Shown here: one piece after another, positions 1 to 10,584 of the stretch | How the letters are laid out: the number at the start of each line of letters is the position of its first letter | Numbering within the stretch: the stretch's first letter is position 1 | Source: Thamnidium elegans | Taxonomy: Eukaryota; Mucoromycota; Mucoromycetes; Mucorales; Mucoraceae | NCBI GenBank assembly: GCA_025201345.1 | Contig: JAIXMG010000003.1 | Span: 1,426,001 to 1,490,000, forward strand | DNA length: 64,000 bases | Reading direction: 5' to 3' | Made by a program: the position numbers and the translations under genes | The notes under the pieces: model-generated | Seen by the model: only the letters and a program-made list of their open reading frames with translations | Told to the model about the DNA's origin: nothing | Database searches by the model: none

Positions 1-1524
1 AAAAATTAAAAAAAAAATTCTGACTTGTATATTTTCAGATACCGCTATGTTACGCAAAACCTTGTTTTTATTGTACCCATCTGTATGCACTCTATTTAGA
101 CTCTTTTATTTGGTCGTTTTGACGAATATATAAGCTTTTTTAGTGCGTTTTGAAGGACTATTTATCTGTATTTAATAGTTTTATTTTTGAAACAATGGGA
201 TATACTCTCCACTTTTTTTTTTTTTCGGTTTCTTTTTTTTCAAAAACTGTTTGTTTCAATTTCATAAGTTTGTCAACATTGATAGCACGGTTCAAGCTAA
301 TAGGAATGTGGAACTGCAGCACTTTTTTTTTTTTTTTTTTTTTTCGCATAAATAGAATGAGACAACTTTCGTTTCTCTTCGTTCTAATGTATTCAAAATG
401 TTGTTGTTTTCTGCTTAACAACGACAATAACTGATAAAAATAAGCGTGTAGCATAAAGATGGGTCAACTTACTTATTTACCTATAACCGAGTTATAGCTA
501 GCGTGTAAATTTTAATAAAATGTATGCAGTTTTTTTTTTTTTATTATTATTCTCTTTAGTTGATCCCGTTTATATTCTTTTAGAGTAAAATGTATTCGCT
601 AAATAGGAATTGCCCAGCTATCGAAACGTTCTTGAAGAGTGTACAATTATTTCTATATTTTAATTTCAATAAGCGATTTTTAGTTGTTTATGGAAATGTT
701 GTGTTTTGTCACATTATTGTGTACTAAATACTTGTGCAGATAATTTATGCAAATATGACCTAGTAATACTTAAACTTCAAATAATGTTATTTTTTTTTAT
801 TGTAGCTGTTGTTTTAAAAAGTTTATGTGTACTATTCAAAAAAAAAACAGGGGCAAATGTTTAAACAGAAAACCTGGGGGGGTGTTTGTCTAAACTTTAC
901 CCGGCATTTTTAGTATTTTTATGTGGAGACATTGGTCAGCGAAAAAGGCACATGATTTGTCTATAATAGGGTACTTTGTACAAGAAATAAATGACGTTGA
1001 TAGTTACTAAAATGATATAATCTAAATTAAAATATTGAGTTTAAGTAAGGTGGTATCATTTTTTTAGTTTTATTTTAATGTGTTTACCAAATGAATTGAT
1101 GTAGTACATCCAGAGTCTCGTTGATATCATGCACACCTGCTTTAAGAACTATCCAAAGGGGGGGAATATGTGTACGTCTAAAACGTACATCTACTAGCTT
1201 CTTCAACGTATACACTTATTCTCCATGATGTATATCTGTGATGTTTCTGATCTTCCTTTGTCAATCGAGAAAAAAAAAAAAAAAGGATACAGAGAATAAT
1301 AATTATTTAGGTGCAATTTTTTTTTTATGAAAAACAAGCAAACGATAACTCGTTTTTTTTTTTTCTAAATTTTATAGAATCTTATAAAGCCGCTTTACTG
1401 ATCTATTAATTTCTGTTTTTTACAAGTAATATATTTCGGAATAACTTAATATCCGGATCGTAAGCTTTTGGTGTAAAAAATATATTATTTATTAACAGCG
1501 TTATTTCTGCTCATAAATTAGCTC

Positions 1525-1553
1525 AACGAGCCAGATATATTAATGAGCTCGTT
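1525..1553. repeat. Short inverted repeat (7-bp arms)
   Basis: Arm AACGAGC at 1525-1531 is the exact reverse complement of GCTCGTT at 1547-1553, with a 15-nt A/T-rich spacer. It could form a hairpin about 130 bp upstream of the tRNA gene. No function is implied by the sequence alone. Confidence 0.4.
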
Positions 1554-1606
1554 AAAATAAAAAAATATACGAAATAGATGGAAGTAACTACAATTTAAAA
1601 TCCAAA

Positions 1607-1623
1607 CACGTGATATTCACGTG
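1607..1623. promoter_or_regulatory. Perfect palindrome of two CACGTG E-boxes
   Basis: CACGTGA and TCACGTG flank a 3-nt TAT spacer, making a perfect inverted repeat of two E-boxes. CACGTG is the core site of bHLH factors (Cbf1, SREBP-type and others). It lies about 57 bp upstream of tRNA-Ser. The motif is plain; its use as a binding site is inference. Confidence 0.4.
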
Positions 1624-1679
1624 CTTTTGTTAAAATATATTACCTTGAGTAAAACTACAAAAACTTCTGGACATGAATC

Positions 1680-1761
1680 GTCGCTTTGTCGGAGTGGTTA
1701 ACGAGATAGCCTGCTAAGCTATTGCTCTTTGAGCGCGCAGGTTCGAATCCTGCAGGCGACG
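1680..1761 (+). tRNA. tRNA-Ser (anticodon GCU)
   Basis: A complete class II tRNA without intron. The acceptor stem pairs GTCGCTT (1680-1686) with AGGCGAC (1754-1760), followed by discriminator G at 1761. The anticodon stem is ATAGC/GCTAT (1706-1710 and 1718-1722) around loop CTGCTAA, so the anticodon is GCT at 1713-1715, reading serine AGC/AGU codons. A long variable arm, as expected for tRNA-Ser, precedes a T arm with stem GCAGG/CCTGC (1737-1741 and 1749-1753) and loop TTCGAAT. CCA is not encoded, as is normal in eukaryotes. Confidence 0.95.
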
Positions 1762-3166
1762 CTTCTTTTTGGTAATTTTTTGGCGTTGTGGTGTGTGTAG
1801 ATGTGTGTAACCTTGCTGTTACGAATAGAAGAGTATCGTATACTGGTTTAAAGCCCTATCTTATCTGAACAGAGCATTATTTTCACTCCGTTTATTATCA
1901 CATCATTTTTTATAGCATATAACACAGCGTTTGTGCGTATTCAATGTGGGTTTTGAATAAGCTTTTTACCGTATGATTTAAGTTGTTGACATGTTGATAT
2001 AACTCTTCTAGTATAGAAAGGTCGTATTTTACAGAATACCCACATGCTACAGGATACTTAGTTATTGGCTCATGTTGTCTATTTAATTGTTTTATATACA
2101 CGTTTACAGCTTGTTATAACTTATTTTAACACGCCAAAAATGTTTCGTTCAAACTTGTTTCACGCAAGAAAGTTGCTTGAGCATGTAAATAAAATGTGTA
2201 CCCAAAAACAGAGTTTGTATTTTTTTTTTCTGTATCATATGAAAAACAGTCTTAATTCACTCTTTGCTAAAAAATCACTTATCCTTCTTTTTTTCTTTGA
2301 AAGTTGGCTGTGGTTTTAAGGAATAAGCTCTCCTATATTAGTTATAAGCATGGGGAATTGAGGACTATACCGGCCTTAATACCATCTCTTTTCAAACTAA
2401 ATAAACACGTCTTTTAATAACTTGTAGCGCTCACTTAGAGCCACCTGTCGTTATTGTGATTTATAACGGCGCCATCCCTTTTAATACTTAACTGCCAACC
2501 AAATATATAAAACGAGTTATATTAAATAGTTTACACCAGACTGCCCAATCCTGCGTTTTCTTTTACGGGAATGAATAATAATATGACGCGATAAGTTTAA
2601 GGAGGGGCGGTTTTTTTTTGCATGAAAACCTAATTTTAACATGCCACTTTTTTTTTTCTGTTCTTGGAGCCTTCTAAATCAACTATATCACATGTTTTTC
2701 CTATTGTCACTTCAAAAAAAAAAAAAAAAAATTGAATTCACTGATTTCAAAGAAGTTGAGAAGGAATTGCAAGGGGGGAATCCTATCAAATAAGAGTACA
2801 TTTTATTCTACGTAAAACAGAACGTAGACAATATTTTTGCTACAAAAGTTACTATATTTCAAGTAATGTACGAGGCCAAAAAATACAGAATAAAATAACA
2901 GTCCTTTTCAAATCAACTTGATAATAGATTCTTTTTTTTTTAATGTCTTTTACAAAAGAGTTTGTGTAGCTTTTTTTTCTTATTTTACCTTTTGATTGCC
3001 TTTGACTCTACTTGCTTTGTTTATGTGTGTAAACAAGAATAAATGAAACATTTTAATCCAACTAGATTGTTAAAGGAGTTGTATGCTTATTTAAGCTCCG
3101 TTAGTTACCAAGGTGCAACGGTGAAAAAAAAAAAAAAAAGATTTTTCTTCCTTTTTTTTTTTAAAC
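1762..3166. other. Intergenic DNA, no convincing gene
   Basis: AT-rich with many A/T runs. A 63-codon minus-strand frame at 1910-2101 has ordinary amino-acid composition, but no homology is recognised and no flanking exons were seen. It is not called as a gene. Confidence 0.5.
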
Positions 3167-4226
3167 ATGGCTGACGAATCCGATCCTTTTGAATGCCGTT
3201 TGGTATTCTCTTCATTATTAAGCAAACTCAATGCATCACAACAAGCTATTCAAAAAGTAGCTAATTATGCTATGCGCCACAAGAATTTATCAGAAGATCT
3301 ATACAGTTGTATTATTGAAGTGCTTGAACAGGTAAGAAATCGCTCTTTTTTTTTTTTTAATTGTAGTTTTAGAAGTATGGAATGAGAGAGAGAGAGAAGC
3401 TCTACCTTTTTTTTAAATTATTATATTCGTTTTACATTAAAACTATTTTATTAAATCATATTAAAATGTCTTTTTGTCTTTTTTGTTTTTTTTGAAATTT
3501 AAAAATAAAAATAGGCGTCATATAACGCCCGGTTAAATATAATCTATGTACTGGATGCAATTTTTTCGGCTAGTCAAAAAGCAAGATACACTAGTTATAT
3601 AGAGCAGACGCGACCTGATTTACCTCGTATTATTCATGCTGTAGTGGCTGGTGGACCCAAAGGCGTACTGAATATACCAAACACACAAAAGGTAATAGTA
3701 AAATAGAAATTGTGTGGTTGTATCACTAACGTCTGTGACTGAAAAATTAGATTTTAAATAACTGGAAAAGAAAAGGGTATTTTGATGAAAAAGATTTAGA
3801 AGAAGCAGAAAAGCCATTATTAGAACATGATTCAAGGTATGATATAAAAGATATAATGATAATAGAATATACTAAATATAAATGGTTTAGCTTAATACCA
3901 GCGCAAACAAATGCGGAGGCTTTTTCAAAGGAGGATATTTTAAGAAGAATGGAAGAAGATAGAGAAAGGGTAACGGAAGAAATCTAACGGAACTACCGAA
4001 TTTTTTTTTTAAAGTTATTTATTACATGTAGCATAAAAGACTAAGAGAGGAAATTTGGATAAGACCACCAGAGGAAAGTAAAGACGCAGAGTTTGAAGAA
4101 TTTTGGAATTCAACAGATTCACTTGATCCTGAATCTGACTATGAAATAATGATGGTACAAAACATGTTACGTTTACCCCATTATTCTTGGAATATGATGC
4201 TAAGCCAAAGGTCAACACTTTCATAA
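3167..4226 (+). CDS. CTK3: CTD kinase subunit gamma (Ctk3-like)
   Basis: Predicted regulatory subunit of the CTDK-I complex, which phosphorylates Ser2 of the RNA polymerase II C-terminal domain in the nucleus. Proposed exons are 3167-3331, 3515-3691, 3751-3836, 3891-3969 and 4032-4226, giving about 233 residues. The N terminus reads as a CID-like helical domain, with the family-typical stretches DPFECRLVFSSLL, NASQQAIQKVANYAMRH and DLYSCIIEVLEQ, then a helix containing NIIYVLDAIF. The C-terminal part keeps the LLEHDS and HKRLREEIWI blocks seen in this family. The 54-bp intron 3837-3890 is divisible by three and has no stop, so retention would add 18 residues; it is called an intron because it starts GTATGA, has a CTAAAT branch-like site and ends TTTAG. 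The start is the first ATG after a poly-T tract. Confidence 0.85.
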
Positions 4227-4870
4227 AAGCCATGTGAAGTGTGATTAGATAATTTGCGCCTTTTAATAAATACATTTTGCGTGAGAATGAACGAGGCATT
4301 ATGATCTGCTTTTAATGTCTCAAAACAAATAAAAAAGCTTATTATGTGTGTGTGTTACACATTTTTGTTAAATAATCTATTTTATCAGTTCATTTACATG
4401 CTTGTTATTATTTGAACTTGGATGTTGTTTTATTTAACTCAGATGTTCCCCCAGATGTCAAGGGGTATTTAACTTCTTTGGGGGTACCCATATTAATAGC
4501 TATAATAGGTGAAATTGTATTTTTAATTCTTTCTCCGGTACGACTACTACGAGTACTACTACTACTATTACTAGAATAATGAGAGAAAAAGTGAGTCTTT
4601 TTATTATGGAATAATATCATGCGCAATTGTTTATTGATTCAGCGTTTGACAAGGAGGATGTGTTACACTTTATTTTCTTCTTAATTATATGGTGATGATT
4701 TTATACAAAAGCCTATATCCGGTAACATCGGGAACATATATTTTTAAAACAGCTCAGCTGGCTTGTAGCGTAATTTTTTTTTTTTTTTTTATATAAAAAA
4801 GATGAAATCATAAAATATTTTATTCTTTTTTTTTTTATTCATTTATTTATCTATTACTATTTATTAAAGC
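4227..4870. other. Intergenic, with an unsupported minus-strand ORF
   Basis: Spacer between the CTK3-like gene and the alpha-arrestin gene on the same strand. A 72-codon minus frame at 4408-4626 has a Ser-rich N terminus and an unrecognised C-terminal segment (core PKEVKYPLTSGGTSELN). It could be a real small gene or the last exon of one, but no splice partners or homology were recognised. TATA-like A/T tracts precede the arrestin start. Confidence 0.4.
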
Positions 4871-6321
4871 ATGTTAAACGTTCATCCTATGCATTTCACA
4901 CAGTCACCAGAATTCCGAATTCAGTTAGAAAACGATCACCTTATCCTGCATGGCAACTCAGAAGAATCTGCAGGTACCATTTTACGAGGCAGTGTCTTAT
5001 TTAATTGCCAAGATAAAACAAGAGTGAAATCTATTAAATTGAAATTCTCAGGCATGACCAGTGTCAGTTGGTGTGAAGGTAAAAAAAAAAAAACTGCAAA
5101 TCATATATAATATTTTACTCATATTATTATTAGGGCGTAAAACAAATCAAAAAGTATTCAAGGCAAAACGTACAATTATTGAAAAAGAGTTGATCTTTTT
5201 AGATATAAAAAAAAAGCACCACTTGTGTCAAGGGCAATATAAATGGTAAAAAAAAAAAAAAAAAAAAAAAAAAATGGATATACCTAAAAAAGGTAAATTT
5301 TTTTATTAAATTTTTTTTTTCTTTTTTTTTCAGGGACTTTGAAATACCTTTGCCGGGAAATTTACCGGAAACAATTCATCATGAATTAGGTAAAGTTCAA
5401 TATCAACTTAAAGCTTATTGCGATCGACCCAAATTCTCAAAAGATTATATGGATGAATGTTCAATCAGACTAAGTCGACACTTATTGGCATCTAGTGTCC
5501 AATATACTCAAGAAGTAGAAATTTCAAATGTATGGGAAAATAAGGTTGCTTATAATATAAGTATTCCCAGTAAAATCTACAGTCCAAATAAAATTATTCC
5601 TGTCTCATTTGACTTACTTCCACTTGCTCCTAACCTTAAAATCGAATCGGTTGTATGTTCCTTAAAAGAATATGTTACTTGTGCCACTTCTACTCATCAA
5701 AAGACTACAAGCAGAGTACTGAATTTCCTTCGTGATGATCACTTTACTTTAGACCCTGTGACCGGTCGTTTCACAAAAACCCAAGTATTGATCGTTCCTG
5801 GGCAAAGAGATAATAGACTTCATTTCGATATGCGTGGTGAATTAATTGAAATTCAACATACACTTAAATTTACCGTTTCATTAGAAAATGCAGACGGTCA
5901 TATTTCCGGTAAATATCACAACATATAAAATTGATTTCATTTTCATATACTTAAATCATTCTAATTTATAGAATTAAAAGCAGCTATTCCAATGGTTATT
6001 GCACCATCTTTACCTGAAGATGAAGATGATATTTTACCGCCTTATCAAGAAAACAGAAGATCTATTTATTATGATCCCGAAACTTTAGCTCATATGATCG
6101 CTATGGGTGAAGTGATGCCATGCTCTCGTTCTTCCCCACCCTCTTTATCATCTATAACAAGTGGCAGTAGTATCGGATGTGAGGATGATGTGATACCAAC
6201 ACGTTGGATGGGTATGGATATATCTACTGTGCCGTCTTATGCCACTGCTTTACTAGCGAGTAACATACCATGTGCTTCCTCTTGCTCTTTACCAACATAC
6301 GAATCAATCACTGTTTATTAA
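4871..6321 (+). CDS. Alpha-arrestin (ART family trafficking adaptor)
   Basis: Predicted arrestin-related adaptor linking plasma-membrane transporters to a Nedd4/Rsp5-type ubiquitin ligase for endocytosis. Exons 4871-5078, 5134-5245, 5334-5908 and 5972-6321 give about 414 residues. The arrestin N domain covers exon 1 to early exon 3 (GSVLFNC, VKSIKLKFSG, then a W-DFEIPLPGNLPETIH segment typical of arrestins). The arrestin C domain follows in exon 3 (VAYNISIPSKIYSPNKIIPV and the VPGQRDN region). The C-terminal tail has LPPY (in ILPPYQE), VPSY and LPTY, which match LPxY/PSY-type WW-domain ligands used to recruit Rsp5. Intron 2 is mostly a poly-A run and intron 1 begins with one. It converges with the 5-phosphatase gene, the two stops lying about 190 bp apart. 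Confidence 0.88.
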
Positions 6322-6511
6322 CACACGCACTGATATATATATATATTCTAATATCATCCCCTCCTCCCTTCCCCTTATATATCTTAACAACATCTATTTT
6401 GTACATAACAATTATTTATTATTTTTCTACGCTCTTTTTTATACATATAAATATAAAATTTATTTACTTTTTTTTTTTTTTTTTTTGTGTTTTGTGTTTT
6501 TTTATATTTAT

Positions 6512-8537
6512 TTAACGAAAGAGTCTTTGCCACCAAAGTTTTGTTCTTGGACGCTTGGTTTGTTTTGATTGACGAGAATGAGCACTTTGTAAAGTAAAGG
6601 TTTTGTTTAACTTTATGATTTTTTGATGAATAGGAATAGAGGTCCATTCATCAAAATAAATACCAAATACACCAATCACAGGCATATGGTCACTTACACC
6701 AAACAGGGACTCATGTAGTACAGCATCGTAAGAATAGCAAACGGTATCGCGCATAAATTGTCTATTATTTTTACCAAAGGGGAATATAGAAAGAGAAGCC
6801 TTTTGGGTTTTGAGGGGCTTCCTTTTTAGTTTTTTGTTATTAGGTTGTGGTGGTGAGATATGATGCGTTGAAGCTCTGTCACACCAGAGAATACGGTCCG
6901 TCCAGCTAGGTACACGTTGCTTTTCAGAACTATCATAACAAAGTATGGTGTCCGAATCAAACAAGGCAATTTTGGAATCACACGGGATTACGATTTCGTC
7001 CTCTGATACTTGTTCTTGGTTTATATTATACAGTTGGCCCGGTTCTGTTTGTTGTGGTACATTAATTTTTTTTTTAGTGCTTAGTCTACGTTTGAGACTT
7101 TTGACTGATTTAGCTCGAGTGTTATGGATGCTGGATTTAACGGATTGTTTAGTAGTAGATGCAAGTCTGGGTAAAGAAGATGTAGAAGAAGTAGTAAGGG
7201 ATATCATGGTATTATTTTTATCACAAGGTTGGGTTAATGGGCTATAATCGGATTCAGAAGAATCTGCATTGGTTGATGCAACTAAGGTTACAGCAGCAGC
7301 AGCAGATGCGCTCACACCAGTAATAATGGTATCTAATTTATAAGTAGGAGGGAATTGAATAGGGTGTTCATGAAAGAAAGCTAATGGAGATCCCTCCGTT
7401 CTTCTTTCAACTGATAGTTGATCATATTCTAATAAAGTCTATATATATAAAAATAAAATATTAAAGAATGCTCTGTGGTTTCCCTTTGTGTAAGGTGATA
7501 TTTAATTTACATTATAATCTCCTTGCTTTATAGCGTCGAATACGAAGGAGCGCTCGGCGTTAATACGGTAATTAGTATCACCAAATAAGAAAACGTGATC
7601 AAATTGATCGATAACGGAGGGATCTACTCTTTTTTTATAAACGTTAATATTGGTTTTTAACGGGTTTATTTGATTCAAAATAACTTTACATGACTTTTTT
7701 TTGTTCTTTTTTGTGTTAAAGTTGGGCATTTTTAGTTCACACAAGATTCGTTGTACATTAGCGTTTCTTTCTGATAACTTTGTTTGATGTGCTAATATTT
7801 TTTGTTTTTTTTTGTTATAGTGTATTCTTATTATTATGCATTAAACGTTTACCTGTAAGGTGACAATTTATAAATAACAAAGACCTGGAGCCAAATAAAA
7901 TTGATACAGCCACGGCACCTTTATTACTAAAATACAGAAAAACGTGTTTTAGTCTTTTTTTTTTTTTTATGTATAAAAAATAGAGTATCTCTTTTTTTTT
8001 TTTTTTTTACCCAACCATATTGGCCCAACCAGTTTTTATAGATTCTGATTGAACGTCTTTTACTAAATGCTCAACAGGTAACCAAACAAATACAGCAACA
8101 TGCAGAGCAGCCAAGGTTTCTGTTTGTACTAATTTATAATGAGTACCGAGATAGTCCGACAACCTCTTTTCCCAAACCTCTTTCGAAGGATAGAATAGAG
8201 ATTCAGAGATATCTCGTTCGCACTCTTGGGTGCCAATCACTAATAGATGGTAGGGATGCGTAGCTGTACCATCTAAACCGGTTTGACGGTGGTGGTGCAT
8301 ATTGTCATGGTTACGATTGTTTTCGGTTAAAAATGTCGAGAGGTCGATAGGTAGTAGTCGGCCGTACATGTTCCAGGTACCAACAAACACTTTGAGGCGA
8401 TCGTTGTAGCATGGTGGTTGTTGAGTAGCAATTGTCGGGCTTTGATCCACAGATCTAGAGTTACCATGGTTATTATCACTTTTTCTATTTTTTATGAAAT
8501 GGGAGACTGCTTTTGAAACTGTCCAAGAATTGGACAT
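6512..8537 (-). CDS. Inositol polyphosphate 5-phosphatase
   Basis: Predicted Mg-dependent phosphatase removing the 5-phosphate from phosphoinositides or inositol phosphates. Exons, in transcript order: 8011-8537, 7853-7926, 7511-7791, 6512-7438, giving about 602 residues. INPP5 motifs appear in order: VFVGTWNMYG (about 50-59), IGTQEC (101-106, metal ligand Glu), NCHLTAH across the exon 2/3 junction, FGDTNYRI (270-277), FPPTYK, VPSWTDRILWCD (about 470) and SDHMPV (about 543-548; the usual SDHRPV with Met for Arg). A Ser-rich insertion of about 130 residues with a poly-Ala run separates FPPTYK from the SWTDR block. No membrane segment or SAC1 domain is seen, so it is a stand-alone 5-phosphatase. 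The start ATG at 8537 lies 3' of the pyrimidine/purine tract in the shared divergent promoter. Confidence 0.88.
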
Positions 8538-8789
8538 TTTTTTACTAATAGAGAAAACGTGGAAAAAAAAAAAAAAAAAAAAAAGAAAGAGAGAGAGAGA
8601 GAGAAAAAAAAAAGAAAAAACTAAAAAAGTAATTATTTTTAAAAAAAAAAAAAAAAGGTGTGACACAATTCCAAATCAAGGAACAAAAGTGTGTGTTGTA
8701 CTGAGTGTTAAACTGGGCCTCGTTTTTAAAAAATTCTTCTTTACTCTTCTTTTGTGTATACATTTTTTTTTTTTTTATATTTATTTATT
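8538..8789. promoter_or_regulatory. Divergent promoter, 5-phosphatase / SCAP
   Basis: Only about 250 bp separates the two start codons. On the plus strand the interval contains an A-rich purine block, a GA repeat near 8587-8603, another poly-A tract near 8641-8656, and a poly-T tract just before the SCAP ATG. No canonical TATA box stands out. Shared regulation is inferred from spacing only. Confidence 0.5.
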
Positions 8790-10550
8790 ATGCCTTATAG
8801 GACAGTAGCTAGGCTATCAAAAAGGTTATCGAATTATTACTATGACTACGGTAAAACGGTTGCATCACGAATAAATTTATTACTGCTATTTTCTCTATCG
8901 TTTATATTTTATTTTTCACTACCTTATCTTACAAAATCCGTTCCAACAGCTGTAACACCAACAACACACAATAATATACCATTATCTCAAATATCAACTT
9001 CCTTAGACGCTCAATGTTGGCATGCATCTGCCCACGTTCAATTCAACAACTTTACACAAAACAGCCGTCTCTTTCCCTCACAGTATTTAATTACGGAACG
9101 AATTCGGTTATCTCATCCTGATCAACCGGTTACGTTTGAATTGATTCAACAGGCCAAAGAAATTTATGAATCGCTTACGACGATGATTGTTATGGAACAA
9201 GATTCAGCAGTTTCTTTATCTTCTATTTGCTATAAGCATCAGGGCCATTGCCTAGTTCATGCACCTCCTTTTGAACTTTTGCAAGATGAATCAGATTGGC
9301 GTAAAAATACCAATCTGAACAGCCAAACACCGTTAAAGTACAAGAGTCATCCGTATTCGATCTATTCAAACACCACGTTCAATCAGCTTGGTGAATTTAT
9401 TAAAGCGGATGCTGTATTACTAACATTTGTGTTGAAACAATCGGCAAATGGTAATACGGTGCGTATCTGGAATAATATATTGCAGCAAGTAAAGTCCAAG
9501 TATAATATCATTGATCATCATCAATTTAGTTTACCTGAATCTTCCATCTGGTACGGTTCAACAAATACGTCTCCTCAAATGATTCAATACAAGGTAGATT
9601 TTTTTCCATGGGGGGTGTTAGCGGAGTGTATTAAACTCGTTTTTTTTTTGTTTTTGCTTTTTTTTTTGTAGTTTAATTTGTTTCCGTATGAAGTATCAAA
9701 TAAGGTACAATTGTCAATTGTCGCTTATATCATTGTCTTTTACCTGGTTTCGACGGCGTTTGGTAAATCCAATCTGGTGAAGTCTGGGTATACGTTTGGG
9801 CTAGCTACAGTGTTTTTATCAACCGCTTGTTTCACGACCACTTGGGGTATTTTCATCAAACTCGGGATCTCTCTTAATAATGTTCCGTGGTATCTCTTAC
9901 TAATATCCGTCAATATCGCTTCATTAGAAAACGTATTCTTGTTAACGAACGCTGTACTTAATGCTGGTTGTGATATGATTGTAATTGAAAAAGTTAGCCG
10001 TGGTAAAGAAAAAAAAAAAAAATAGTCGCTACTTGTAAAAAAAAAAATAATATATAACTGAAATTCTTTTTTTATTAGGGTTGCAAAGTGTGGGAGTACC
10101 AATGACGGCTACATTAGCAGCAGAATTGATTATTCTTACATTAGGAGGATATATGGACAATGCATTAATTAAAGAGTTTTGTATGTTTACCAAAGTTGCG
10201 TTATGCGTAGATTATATCTTGGAAATGACGTTTATTATTGCAGTATTATCTATTGATATTAAGCGAGTAGAGGTAAATAGAGACACAGACACAGCACGTA
10301 TACATATACTAACCGGGGTTTTCGTAGTTGGCTGATTTAGATGACCGTCAAATGTCAAAAAGATTACACGAGATTGCAAATCGCGATACAGAAGCGATTC
10401 AACAAAATCCCGATTTCTGTCCGGTACAAGATAATCCTAATGAACAAGATTCAAAGTCCTGTGCTGATTGTAAAGACTTTAAAACTCACAGAGTATATAA
10501 CGCTTTAATGGTAAAAATAACTATCAATTTTATTTATTTTTATATAAGCT

Positions 10551-10584
<34 letters not shown>

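Larger units (their letters stand above)
1..1679. other. AT-rich intergenic DNA, no gene seen
   Basis: No supportable coding region. Open frames here are short and made of Phe/Lys runs translated from A/T homopolymers (for example around 331-354 and 1268-1284). Two small inverted repeats lie near the right edge, at 1525-1553 and 1607-1623, and are listed separately. Confidence 0.6.

Noticed and set aside
1910..2101. 63-codon minus-strand frame with ordinary composition
   Set aside because: No homology recognised, no splice partners, no promoter; too short to support alone.
4408..4626. 72-codon minus-strand frame downstream of the CTK3-like gene
   Set aside because: The N terminus is a Ser run from a TAC/TAG-rich repeat. 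The C-terminal half looks more protein-like, but no family or upstream exon was identified.
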